Source: Rhinopithecus roxellana (lineage: Eukaryota > Chordata > Mammalia > Primates > Cercopithecidae). Taken from it: a stretch of DNA of 64,000 nucleotides. Shown piece by piece: positions 9,636 to 20,577 of the stretch. Numbering within the stretch: the stretch's first letter is position 1; each line of letters begins with the position of its first letter. The stretch covers positions 54,841,676-54,905,675 of the forward strand of contig NC_044554.1 of the NCBI RefSeq assembly GCF_007565055.1. The letters are read 5' to 3'. The notes beneath the pieces are model-generated. The model ran no database searches, was not told where the DNA came from, and was given only the letters and a program-made list of their open reading frames with translations. A program made the translations under genes and the position numbers.

Positions 9636-12453
9636 AATGAAACAGAAACAAATACCATTTGCCCAGTGAATAGTAATCTAAGGCTCAAGGAAAGATATTG
9701 TAAAATATATTTTACATAATTCGGGCAGTATGAATTCTTAAGCACCGAGTTTATGGGTTTGTGTCTAAAAAAATAGCAAAGCCATTGGCCAGTGCAGTCA
9801 GCACATTGGTCCTTGGTTCAGATAGTGGTGAATTATATTACTCATGTCATCTTTCAGACAGTGTCTGGGGCCACAATATAGCTTTTAACCTTAGTTTCTT
9901 TTTCTTTTTTTAGAGAAATGTATCTTTGCATTCCCAACCCTCAGAATCCATGGGCACACCTGAATGACATTAACTCAAAGTAAATTGTCACTGGTGGGCC
10001 TGTGAATTGTGTGTAAGCTCAAAAACATCACTTGACCTGACTTTCTTTCCTGCCACGTCACTGAATTCTGACATAGAATCTCACTAAAATCCCCACCAGC
10101 AAGATTAAGAAGGCCCCCAGGAGCAGAAGCCCTCGCGGCAGCAGAAGCCCTCGTGGCAGCACCAGCTGTGTCCTGGACAACTTAGCACTGTCCTGTAGAT
10201 GTTCCGGCAAAGGTTCTTCTTGGCGCATCTGCTCATCCAACTGAGTCTCGCCCGTCTTTCCAACATCGTTCATTAAAATTCCTTCATGGTTTTCAGGGCA
10301 CCCTGGGTGAAATGGGTCCTGAGGGAGGGTGGAATTCCCACTCCGAGCCACGTTTGCTTTCAAATTGGTGTACCTGAGCCTGCTGACACGCTTTTTTCCA
10401 ATATAGCTGAATAATAAAGGCTAGAAAACACACAGCTTGAAAGACTGTACAGATGATGATCCCTGACCACAGACCCATCACTGCAAGTTTGGTTGCAAAC
10501 ATCAGCGTGATCCCGATGGGGAGGCCAACCACGTAGTACCCAACGGTATTCACAATGGCTCCAACCTTCTGATTTCCACTCCCCCTCAGAACGCCACCGC
10601 TCGTGCAAGCAAGAGCTTCAAAGAGGTGGGAAACAGCATAAATTGGAACCACCTGAGCCAACAGATTAATGATGTCTTGGTCGGTAGTGAAAATGTACCC
10701 CACATGATCCTTACAGCTTAACAGCAGGACACTGAAGTCTACAGCAAAGTGCACTGTGATTAGTAGGAAAACGGTGGAGGACTTCCGTGCCTGCTCCATG
10801 TCTCCAGCACCCAGAGCGTTTCCTACCCGGACACTGGCAGCCACACTGAAGCCTGCAGGGACCATGTACACAACGATGGCCAGTTCATACACGATGGACT
10901 GAGCGCCCAGCTCCACCATGCCAAGGATGCCGCTGAGGAAGCTCCCGATCTCATAGGCCCACCACTCCATGCATAGCATAAGCATGCTGGGGACGCCCAG
11001 GCGGAGGAAGGCGGCCCAGTCCTGCAGCCACTCGAGGGACCAACCTCCCCATGTAGCTTGACGCAGTTTTTTCCCAAGGATGTAGAAAAAGGGAGTAGAG
11101 CCAGGGTGTACTGGGAAATCAAATTTGCCACTGCAGAGCTTATCACCCCAAGATGCAGCTGATGGAGAAACAGATAGTTGGTGAGGGCATTGACGAGGTT
11201 GGCTGCAACTCCAGTTACGATCTGGGGCAGTAGAATTCCCTGGTTGAGCAAATATTTAACTTGTAGCATATAAAGAAAGGTTGCAGGAAGAGCCAGAATG
11301 AAAATCGTGACATAGGTCTGGGTAAGCCTGGACACATCCGGGTCCTGCTTGAAGAGCAGCAGGATGTGCTGGGTGTTGAGAAACAGCGCCCAGCAGGGGA
11401 AGCAGCAGAGGAGCAGAATGAGCTCACTCCGCTGTAGGATCACGCCCACGTGCTTCAGGTTCTGGCTCCCGTACCTCTGGGAGATGAGGGTGTCGCAAGC
11501 AGAAGATAAGCCGAATCCCACTGAGACACCAGTGACATTGATAACCGCGATCGCCAGCATGACTGCGTCCAGCTCCAGCTTGCCCAGGTGGCCACAGAAC
11601 ACGGAGCTTATGAAGCTGATCAGGAACACCATCAGCTGAACCAAGAACGCCGGGCCCACCAGGACCAAGAGCGCCCGCAGCTCCTCTCGGAAGGCGGACA
11701 GCCACAGGCAGCGCGACCCACGGAGCTCAAGGGTAGCCTCCGGGCCTCCGGGCCTCCGCGCACGGGCGCGGGCTCCTCAGGATCCTCCATGTGACTGGCG
11801 CAATGTGGCAGGGTAGCGCGGAGGCAGGCAGTGGGGACCGGGCAGCGCAGCCCGCTCTGCAGTCCCCGTCCCGGCCGCCCGCCCAGACCCCCAACACTTC
11901 TTACATAAAAAATTTAAAATAGTCAAACTCATAGAAGCAGACAGTGAAACGGTGGTTGCCAGGGGCTGGAGTGAGAAGCGGTGGAAACAGGAAGGTATCA
12001 GTTAAAGGGGTACGAAGTTTTGATTATACAAGATTCTGTACAGCATCGTGGTTACAGTTAGCAATACAGGCGTACCTTATTTTATTGTGCCTTGCTTTAT
12101 TGAACTTTGCTTGTAATTGTGGTTTTTACAGATTGAAATTCTGTGGAAACCTATGTCAAGCAAGTGTATCAGTACCACTTTTCCAGCAGCATGTGCTTAC
12201 TTTGTTTCTCTGGGTCACATTTTGGTAATTCTCACAATATTTCGAACTTTTTCATGATTATTGTATGTGTTATGGTGACCGATGATCTTTGATGTTACTA
12301 TAGGAATTATTTTGAGGCACCACAAAGACAGCAAACTTAAATGATAAATATTGTATGTGTTCTGTCTGCTCCAACCACTGGCTGATGCCCCATCTTGTTC
12401 CATCTCCTTAGGCTTCCCTATTCCCTGAGATACAACAGTATTGAAAAGATGCC

Positions 12454-12728
12454 AATTAGGCCAGGCACAGTGGCCCCCTCCTGTAATTCCAGCACTTTGG
12501 GAGGTCAAGGCAGGTGGATCACGAGGTCAGGAGCTCGAGACCATCCTAACACAGTGAAACCCCGTCTCTATTAAAAATACAAAAAATTAGCCTGGCGTGG
12601 TGGCGGGCGCCTGTAGTTCCAGCTACTGGGGAGGCTGAGGAAGGAGAATGACGTGAACCCAGGAGGCGGAGGTTGCAGTGAGCCAAGATTGCGCCACTGC
12701 ACTCCAGCCTGGGTGACAGCACTCCGTC

Positions 12729-12759
<31 letters not shown>

Positions 12760-12768
12760 AAAGAAAAG
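12454..12768 (+). mobile_element. Alu in Tigger1
   Basis: Full Alu with an A31 tail, flanked by gccaatta (12445-12452 and about 12776-12783) as target-site duplication in the Tigger1 5' region. Confidence 0.93.
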
Positions 12769-12794
12769 AAGAGAGGCCAATTAATAATCCTACA

Positions 12795-13785
12795 ATGGCC
12801 TCTTTGTGTTCAAGTAAAAGGAAGAGTCATACATCTCTTATTTTAAATAAAAAGCTAGAAATCATTAAACTTAGTGAGGAAGGGATGTTGAAGCTGACAT
12901 AGGCAGAAAGCGAGGCCTCTTGTGCCAAACACTTAGCCACGTTGTGAATGTAGAGGAAACGTTATTGAAAGAAATTAAAAATTCTACTCCAGCGAACACA
13001 TAAATGATTAGAAAGCACAGCAGGCTTATTGCGGATGTGGTGAAAGTCTGAGTAGATAGAAGATCAAACCTGCCACCCTTAAGCCAAAGCCCAATCCAGA
13101 AGAAGGCCCTACCTGTCTTCAATCCCATGAAGGCTGAGAGAGATGGAGAAGCTTCTGGGGAAAAGTTAGAAGCTAGCAAGGTTGGTTTATGAAGCTTAAG
13201 AAACGAAGCCAATCTCCACAAAATAAAAGTGCAAGGTGAAGCAGCAGGTTTTCCAGAAGATCTAGCTAAGATATCTGATGAAGGTGGCTACACTGAACAA
13301 CAGACTTTCAAGGTAGATAGCACGGCCTTCTATTGGAAGAAGATGCCAGCTAGGACTTTCATAGCTAGAGGGGAGAAGTCAATGCCTGGCTTCAAAGCTT
13401 CAAAGGAGAGGCTTGCTCTCTTGTTAGGGACTAATATAGCTAGTGACTTTAAGTTAAAGTCAATGCTCAGTGACCATTCTGAAAATGCTAGGGCCCTTAA
13501 GATTTATGCTAATTCTACTCTGCCTGTGCTCTATACATGAAACAACAAAGCCTGGACGACTGCACACCTGTTGACCTCATGGTTTACTGACTATTTTAAG
13601 TCCACGACTGAGACCTACTGCTCAGAAAAAAAAAAGCTTCCTTTCAAAATCTGACTGCTCATTGACAGTGTACCTAGCCACCCAAGAGCTCTGATGGAGA
13701 TGTACAAGATTTATGTTTTTATGCCTGCAACACAACACCACAATATTCATTCTGTAACCCAAGGATCGAGGAGTTATTTTGAGGT

Positions 13786-13817
<32 letters not shown>

Positions 13818-14840
13818 AGATGGAGTCTCACTGTGTTGCCCAGACTGGAGTGCAGTGGCACAATCTTGTCTCACTGCAACCTCCATCTCCTAAGTTCAAG
13901 TGATTCTCCTGCCTCAGCCTTCAGAGTAGCTAGGATGAGAGGCATGCACCACCATGCCCAGGTAATTTTTGTATTTTTAATAGAAACAGGGTTTCACACT
14001 GTTGGCTAGGCTGTTTCAGACTCCTGACCTCAAGTGATCTGCCTGTCTCGGACTCCCAAAGTGCTGGTATTACAGGTGTGAGCCATATACCTGGCCTATG
14101 TTGAGGCTTTTAAGTCTTACTATTTAAAAAATGGTTACATCTGGCTATAGGTGTCATAGATAGTGATTCCTCTGATGGATCTGGGCAAAGTCAATTGAAA
14201 ACCTTCTGGAAAGAATTCACCATTCTAGATGGCATTAATAACATTTGTGATTCATGGGAGGAGATCAGAAGGAAAAAGTTGATGCCAACCCTCACAGATG
14301 ACTCGGGGAGGTTCAAGACTTCAGTGGAGTATGTCAGTGTAGATGAGGTTGGAAATAGTAAGAGAAATAAATGAGAAGTGGAGACTGAAGACGTGAGAGA
14401 ATTGCTGCAGTCTCATGATCAAACTTGAAAGGATGAGGAATTGGTTCTTATGGATAAGCAAAAATGTAGTTTCTTGAGATGGAAACTACTCTTGGTGAAG
14501 ATGCTGTGGACATTGTTGAAATGACATCAAAGGATTTAGAATATTACATTACCCTAGTTGATAAAGCAATGGCAAAATATGAGAGGAATGCCTCTAATTT
14601 TGAAGGAAGTTCTACTGTGGATAAAATGTTATCAAATATCACTGCATACTGCAGAGAAGTGTTTTGTGAAAGGAAGTCAACTGATGCTACAAACTTCATT
14701 GTTCTTATTTTAAGGAATTGCCATAGCCACCACAACCTTCAGCAACCACCACCCTGATCAGTCAGCAGCCATCAACATCAAGGCAAGACCCTCCACCACC
14801 AACAAGGTTAGGACTGGCTGAAGGTTTAGATGATAGTTAG
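12795..14840 (+). pseudogene. Tigger1 transposase pseudogene
   Basis: The frame starts at ATG 12795 (M-A-S-L-C-S-S) and would end at TAG 14838-14840 (gatgatagttag). In order it holds the CENP-B-type helix-turn-helix N-terminus, broken by an early stop near 12898; a DDE part open from 13229 to 13540 with the first catalytic Asp kept in FKVDSTAFYWKK; a second Asp block read as LLIDSVPSHP near 13655-13684; and a C-terminus open from 14479 to 14757. A deletion near 13245 and an Alu at 13784 remove more. The family includes JERKY/CENPB-like proteins, but this copy is dead. Confidence 0.88.
13784..14096 (-). mobile_element. Alu in Tigger1 transposase
   Basis: Minus-strand full Alu with a T29 stretch, inserted between the second and third catalytic regions of the transposase. 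Confidence 0.93.
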
Positions 14841-14867
14841 CATGCTTTAGTAATGAAGCATTTTTAG

Positions 14868-15275
14868 GTCGGGCATGGTGGCTCATGCCTGCAACCCCGG
14901 TACTTTGGGAGGCTAAGGAGGATGGATTGTTTGAGCTCAGGAATTCAAAGCCGGCCTGGGTAACATGACAAAACTCCATGTCTACGAAAACCACAAAAAT
15001 TAGCAGGGCATGGTGATGTGCACTTGTAATCCCCACTACTAGGAGGCTGAGGGGGGAGGATTGCTCAGCTGCAGTGAGCTGAAATCAAGCTTTGAGCCCA
15101 GGAGTTCTAGACCAGCCTGGGCAACACGGTGAAGCCCTATCTCTACAAAAAATTAGCTGGACATGATGATGTGCCTGTAAGATCACGTGAGCCTGAGAGG
15201 CAGAGGTTGTAGTGAACCGAGATTGTGCCACTGCACTCCACCCTGAGCCACAGAGTGAGGCTCTAAAACAAAAGA
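14868..15275 (+). mobile_element. Rearranged Alu (about 400 bp) in Tigger1
   Basis: Alu sequence runs to about 15090, then a second stretch restarts at tttgagcccaggagttctagacc and repeats mid-element sequence to a tail. It is longer than the 300 bp norm. This suggests two Alus fused or an internal duplication. Confidence 0.82.
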
Positions 15276-15640
15276 AAAATTAAAATATGTACATTGTTTT
15301 AGACATAATGCTATTGCACACTTATGAGACTTCAGTGTAGTGTAAACATAACTTTTATATGCACTAGGAAGCTAAAAAATTCATGAGACTTATTTTATTG
15401 CGCTATTTACTTTTTTTGTAGTGATCTGGAACTAAACTAATATTTCCAAGGTACACTTTTAAACCTAGGAGTTGTAAAGATGCAGAAGAAAACTCTTGGA
15501 GGTGATGAGTAGGTTCATGGCATAGATTGTTGTGATGGATTCATGGATTTACACATATCTCCACACTTATCAAATTGTATATGTCAAATATGTGTAGCTT
15601 TTGGTATGTCAGTCATACCTCAATAAAGTGGCTTAAAATA

Positions 15641-15782
15641 TATTCTCAAAATAATTAGGCTGAATGTAAAAAGATAATATTTAAAACTGATAAATGTACA
15701 AAAGCCTCTTCTTAGTTATAAAAACATTAACTGCACAATTATGGATTTTGAGAGATGGTTTAGCAGCAATAGAATAGAATAG
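15641..15782. other. Unassigned sequence
   Basis: Flank of the L1 3' end. AT-rich, no feature recognised. Confidence 0.5.
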
Positions 15783-16085
15783 AACCAGGTGCAGGGCTCA
15801 CATCTATAATCCCAGCACTTTGGGAGGCTGAGGTGGGTGGATTGCTTGAGCCCAGGAGTTTAAGATCAGCCTGGGCAACATGGAGAAACCATGTCTCTGC
15901 TAAAAACACAAAAATTAGCCAAGTGTGGTGGGGCGCACCTGTAATCCCAGCTACTTGGGAGGCCAAGGCGTGAGAATTGCTTGATCTCAGGAGGCAGAGG
16001 TTGCAGTGAGCTGAGATTGTGCCACTGCACTCCAGCCTGGGTGACAGAGCGAGACTCAGAGACTCCGTCTCCAAAAACAAACAAG
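15783..16085 (+). mobile_element. Alu
   Basis: Full Alu (aaccaggtgcagggctcac to ccaaaaacaaacaag); aatagaa-type sequence lies on both sides. Confidence 0.92.
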
Positions 16086-16129
16086 AAGAATATAATAGAA
16101 AAGGCTTTGAGTTCAGAATGCCCCAGGAG

Positions 16130-17180
16130 TATGATGTGACCATTAACAATCTATAAAGTTGTTGGAAGTAAATGCTGCCAAGTGAAAATAGCACTCAGGC
16201 AAAAGTTTTCTCAGCAAGGCAATTTACTTCTATAGAAGGGTGTGTCTCAGGGATGGAGCAACGGCGAGAGAACATAGGACAAGGAAAGGGAAGGGGGTCT
16301 TCCTCCTAATGCAGATACTCCCTACTGCTGTGTCTTTCCCCTATTGGGTAGGGTTGGACTGCACAGTCTAAGCTAATTCCAACTGGCTATTTTAAAGAGA
16401 GCGAGGGTACAAGCCAAAGTGGTGGAGTGAGTAGTTTTGACAGGAGAAACAGTTACAGAGTAGGTGACTAAGGTTGACTAAGGAAAGAGCAGATGATAGA
16501 GGATAGGAGGGGGTTGTTTACTGAAACTAGGGGCAAGGAGACAAAGAATGAGGAAGTCTAACTTTAAAATGGAGAACAAAGAACAGGGAAGCTGAACATA
16601 CTGGCACATTGATTCTTTGGAGAGGGACTCAGAACTCATTGTACTTAACAATTTTCTCCCTCTTGAATTTTAAAGGAAGTTAACAGGCTAAACTTTGAAT
16701 AGGAATTTACTGTATCTTACAAAGCGTTCTTAGTCTTTATGGAGTCCTCCTAATTAGGGAAAAGGAGTCAGGCTGGCAGGACCAAGGGAAAGCAAAAAGA
16801 GAAAGCAGGGAAGTTGTAAGTCTGCCTTTCTTCATGGTCCAGGACACATACCCATCCTGTGCTGACAACTCACAACCTTCCTGTGCCTAGCTATCACCAG
16901 ATACCTGCAAGTTAGCTCACTGCAGCCTTGGCATTATCAGTACTGCAGGTAGCACTCTTCAGCATAAGCACTATTCTATAAAATCCCCAGCAAGCCTTTA
17001 TTTCCTTGCAGTTAGCTCCTCTCTGGCTGGTCTGCCCATCAACTTTGCATTGTATTTTCATAGTTTTTCTAATAAATCTGCCTTTCTTTATTTACAGCTG
17101 TCTTGGTAAATTCTTTTACCCCCATGCCACTGACCCGGATATTCACCGCTCACCTGAGACAGTCTGCAGCAATTAAGGTA
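16130..17180 (+). mobile_element. ERV1-type LTR, family not named
   Basis: About 1 kb of LTR-like sequence with a polyadenylation signal late in the element (tctaataaatctgcctttc near 17068-17086) and a following U5-like part (ctgtcttggtaaattctttt...acctgagacagtctgcagc). It resembles multicopy ERV1 LTRs known to me only by text. Edges are approximate. Confidence 0.6.
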
Positions 17181-17517
17181 CAAGATCTCTGTTGGGTGGA
17201 AAGTTTTGCTCTGCTCTGTATTGGGTAGGTACAACAGAAATACCATACTTAATTCTCTGTGCTCCATTTGCAGAGATATCTAGGCAAGCATGGAGAGTAA
17301 CTATGATAGCAAAGGGATTTTCAATTCTTCAGAGTGCTAATGGACTGACTAAAATAGAGCATTTCCTCATTTGCATCACAATCTAAATGACAGATATAAT
17401 TTACTCCTGTTTACTGAGGTTATATCTGCACTATCAGGGTTGTTGAGTCCATTTTGTTTACTTTTACAATCACAGATTTAAATGCATTAGTTGTTCACAT
17501 AAAGACTTCTTTGAAGG
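17181..17517. other. Unassigned sequence
   Basis: No gene, repeat family or structured RNA recognised. Confidence 0.5.
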
Positions 17518-17822
17518 GCCTGGGCACGGTGGCTCACACCTGTAATCCCAGCACTTTGGGAGGCTGAGGCGGGCAGATTGCCTGAGCTCAGGATTTCGAG
17601 ACCAGCCTGACCAACATGAAGAAACCCTGTCTCTACTAAAAAGTACAAAATTAGCCAAGTGTGGTGGTGCATGCCTGTAATCCTAGCTGCTTGGGAGGCT
17701 GAGGCAGGAGAATTGCTTGAACCGGGGAGGCAGAGTTTGCAGTGAGCCAAGATTGCGCCATTGCACTCCAGCCTGGGCAACAAGATCAAAACTCTGTCTC
17801 AAAAAAAGAAAAAAAAACAAAA
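17518..17822 (+). mobile_element. Alu
   Basis: Full Alu flanked by aaagacttctt (17500s and 17820s) as target-site duplication. Confidence 0.94.
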
Positions 17823-17983
17823 GACTTCTTCAAAGGACCAGATTTGTAATAATTCTAGTTCTTTCAGTTAGCAGTTTAAAAAAATAGAAAAATTATACTA
17901 TGTGCTTACCTTCTACTTAGGTAGGAATTTTTTTTGAGATACATTCTGATACACAAAGGCTTGTTAGAAAAATACACAATATA

Positions 17984-18290
17984 GGCCAGGTGTGGTGGCT
18001 CACGCCTGTAATCCTGCACTTTGGGAGTCGAAGGCGGGCGGATCACAAGGTCAGGAGATCGAGACCATCCTGGCTAACATGGCGAAACCCTGTCTCTACT
18101 AAAAATACAAAAAATTAGCCGGGCGTGGTGGCAGGCACCTGTAGTCCCAGCTCCTCGGGAGGCTGAGGCAGGAGAATGGCGTGAACCCGGGAGGTGGAGC
18201 TTGCAGTGAGTTGAGATGGCGCCACTGCACTCCAGCCTGGGCGAGAGTGCGAGACTCCGTCTCAAGAAAAAAAAAAAAAGAAAAAAGAAA
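17984..18290 (+). mobile_element. AluY-like Alu
   Basis: Full Alu with few changes (ggccaggtgtggtgg to gtctcaagaaaaa), flanked by the short aatacacaatat / aatgcacaatac similarity. Confidence 0.93.
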
Positions 18291-18812
18291 AATGCACAAT
18301 ACATTAGCAAAACTACATAAGTATACTGGTGTGAAAAAACTGGAATTAGACATAGTCAGACTTTGGAAATGTGGAAAGTAGTTTTTACCTCAAAGGAAAC
18401 TATGCAATTTGTCCACCTGGCCTTTCGTATATATGTAATTGCACCAATATATGTGAACAGAATTTCTTTCTATAATATTGATTGTTATCAAGGATAGTAT
18501 GAGGTCAAAATGAATGGGGATAACTTTAATTCAGGCAAAAGATAAATCTGACTAGCTGTAATCTTCAAAAGATCAAGAAAAGATAAAACAGTTCCAGTTT
18601 TCAATTTAACTAAACTATTAATATATGAATAAAATTTTCATGTTGTTTAAACAAGAAGCATCCTTTCAGATAATTTGTTCCAAGTGTGTGTCAAAGCTAT
18701 ATTTTAAACTTGCACAAATGAAGAAACCTAAGCAGACAAATTAATTGTTTTTTCTCTTGATAGAGGAAATAAGAGAAAGGAAATAGGTGATTAGATAATT
18801 AAGAAAAGAATG
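18291..18812. other. Unassigned AT-rich sequence
   Basis: No coding potential or recognised repeat. Confidence 0.5.
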
Positions 18813-19100
18813 TCAGGTGGGCACAGTGTAATTCCAACAGTTTGGGAGGCTGACATGAGAGGACTGCTTGAGACCAGGAGTCCGAGTCCAGCCTGGACAA
18901 CATAGTGCGACCCCATCTCTGCAAAAAAATGTTTAGAGAATAGCTATCCTAGCTACTTGGGAGGCTGAGGTGGGAGGGTGGTTTCAGCCCAGGATTTTGA
19001 GGCTGCAGTGAAGTGTGATCATGCCACTGCACTCCAGCCTGGGTGACACAGCAAGAACCTGTTTTTTCTAAAAAGGGGGCGGGGGGGGGGAAAGAAATAG
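18813..19100 (+). mobile_element. Alu, diverged, with G-run
   Basis: Old Alu with internal deletions, ending in aaaagggggcgggggggggg instead of a clean poly(A). Confidence 0.87.
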
Positions 19101-19741
19101 AAAAGAATGTCTGATTATATATTATTAGACCCTTGACTAAGAATAAGTTGAAAGGCAGATAGCTAATTTTAAGAACAGTTATTTTCAGTTCATTAAAATT
19201 TACCTGAAAACAGCTTTAGCAATTTATTATAGCAATTTCCATTGAAATTCTTCCTTTTAATCAGTTTTCTACTTTAAAGAAGATTTCCACACAAAATCCT
19301 ATGTTTATTATATTTAGTACTAGCTATTTCATGAACTTTTATATTGTATATGTTCTATTCCATTTAGCTGGTTTTATTCACATAGCAAAACATGTGATGA
19401 ATAGTAAACAAAACTATGGCCACAAGACATCAAATTCAGAACATTGACTTCGTTTGCAGTGTTTGTAAAGAAACTTCTCCATTATCGAATGAATGAATGA
19501 ACAAATGCCTCCTCATTGTATTCAGTTTTCCAAAGCAAGATTTTGTTTAGGATACTTTCCCTCATGATGATGGAAAACAGGAAAATATTTGCATTCCTGG
19601 GTTCTGAAAAAGAGTACACATGTGGAGATTATTCTCTGAATTTGATCTCTTCTCCATAATATGAAATACACAATGTTTTTCCTTTTATGAATCTTGAGAG
19701 AGCAGCTGGGACAAAATAGCTATCAAGGAAAAATACAAATT
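19101..19741. other. Unassigned sequence
   Basis: Apparently single-copy AT-rich DNA; no feature supported. Confidence 0.5.
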
Positions 19742-20040
19742 TAGCCGGGTGTGGTAGCTCACGCCTGTAATCCCAGCACTTTGGGAGGCCGAGGCAGGTG
19801 GATCACCTGAGGTCAGGAGTTTGAGACCAGCCTGACCAACATGGTGAAACCCTGTGTCTCCTAAAAACACAAAAATTAGCTGGGCATGGTGGTATGTGCC
19901 TGTGATCCCAGCTACTTGGGAGGCTGAGGTAGGAGAATCTCTTAAACCTGGGAGGCGGAGGTTGCAGAGAGCCGAGACTGTGCCACTGCACTTCAGCCTG
20001 GGTGGCAGAGTGAGACACCATCTCAAAAAAAAAAAAAGAA
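19742..20040 (+). mobile_element. Alu
   Basis: Full Alu (gccgggtgtggtagctc to an A13 tail); aaatacaaat / aatcaactaaata flanks. Confidence 0.93.
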
Positions 20041-20091
20041 AATCAACTAAATATTCGGAGCTTTATGTTAGTAGCCCCAGCCCCTTACCCA

Positions 20092-20165
20092 TACCTTTTA
20101 AAAGAGAGTTCCTTTTTTTTTACCTTTTAAAAGAGAGTTCCTTTTTTTTTTTTTTTTTTTTTTTT
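20092..20165. repeat. Two 29 bp direct repeats with poly-T runs
   Basis: taccttttaaaagagagttcc followed by a T-run occurs twice in tandem (20092 and 20121). The second copy ends in more than 20 T. Confidence 0.9.
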
Positions 20166-20258
20166 GGTTTTGTATAAAGCCTAGTAAATGAAAAACAGGG
20201 ATAGAGCAAACAGAAACAAAAAAGACTATTGTATGCTTACCAGAAAATAAAACATTAA

Positions 20259-20560
20259 GCTGGGCATAGGGTCTCATGCCTGTAATCCCAGCACTTTGGG
20301 AGGGCAAGATGGGATGATTGCTCAAGCCCAAGAGTTTGAGATCAGCTTGGGCAACATAGTGAGACTCCATCTCTATGAAAAAACTTTAAACATTAGCAAG
20401 GTATGATGGTATGTGCCTGTAGTCCCAGCTACTTGGAGGGCTGAGGTGGGAGGATCACTTTAGCCTGGGAGGTCCAGGCTGTAGTGAGCTGTGATGGCGC
20501 CACTGCACACCCGCCTAGGAAACACAGCAAGATGCTGTCTTAAAAAAAGAAAGAAAATAA
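20259..20560 (+). mobile_element. Alu
   Basis: Full, somewhat diverged Alu. The sequence aaaataaaacattaa on both sides (20245 and 20553) is a clear target-site duplication. Confidence 0.94.
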
Positions 20561-20577
20561 AACATTAAAAGTAATAT

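Larger units (their letters stand above)
8571..11895 (-). pseudogene. SLC47A1P: Processed pseudogene of SLC47A1 (MATE1)
   Basis: This is an intronless minus-strand copy of the MATE1 mRNA. The parent is a kidney/liver H+/organic-cation antiporter with many membrane helices. The coding region runs from ATG at 11788-11790 to the stop just below 10058. An 8 bp tandem duplication (cctccggg, 11740-11757) shifts the frame near codon 19. The open stretch from 11668 carries family-typical blocks such as FISSVFCGHLGKLELDAV and VTGVAANLVNAL. A single-base loss near 11070 moves reading to the 10985-10293 frame (MLMLCMEWWAYE, EALACTSGGVLRGSGN). Another deletion near 10365 moves it to the 10363-10058 frame, which ends FYVRIQ. 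An 18 bp in-frame duplication lies at about 10105-10150. The GC-rich 5' UTR extends to ~11895. The 3' UTR reaches a polyadenylation signal (aataaaacatt, minus strand, near 8590-8600) followed by an A-rich tail at 8565-8585. The target-site duplication is acacttctt (8554-8562 and 11894-11902). The insertion is in the L1 3' region. No promoter is carried, so no product is expected. Confidence 0.95.
12067..15461 (+). mobile_element. Tigger1 (pogo/Tc1-mariner) DNA transposon, near full length
   Basis: The left terminal repeat caggcgtaccttattttatt follows a TA at 12065-12066. The right end near 15441-15461 (ccaaggtacactttta) is its decayed inverse. Between them the full Tigger1 order is present: 5' non-coding, transposase gene, 3' non-coding. 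About 2.4 kb of Tigger1 is stretched to 3.4 kb by three Alu insertions (12454, 13784, 14868). It sits in the L1 3' UTR. It is inactive. Confidence 0.93.
100..15640 (+). mobile_element. Old L1 (L1M-type), plus strand, heavily interrupted
   Basis: One L1 can be followed in order through segments at about 100-703, 996-1426, 1798-2930, 4085-4551, 4862-5047, 5339-5404, 5712-5725, 6022-6236, 6754-7156, 8525-8560, 11903-12064 and 15462-15640. The first segments resemble an L1 5' region and the endonuclease start of ORF2. 1798-2930 is reverse transcriptase. 4085 onward is the ORF2 C-terminus. 15462-15640 is a 3' UTR ending in a 'cctcaataaagtggc' polyadenylation region. All pieces share strand and consensus order, so I infer one insertion of about 6 kb spread over 15.6 kb by later insertions. 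It is full of stops and frameshifts and cannot make protein. An alternative is two adjacent L1 copies; the subfamily name is not certain. Confidence 0.8.

Noticed and set aside
11588..11890. GC-rich start of a possible intact MATE gene
   Set aside because: No introns, poly(A) tail, target duplications and frameshifts identify a processed copy.
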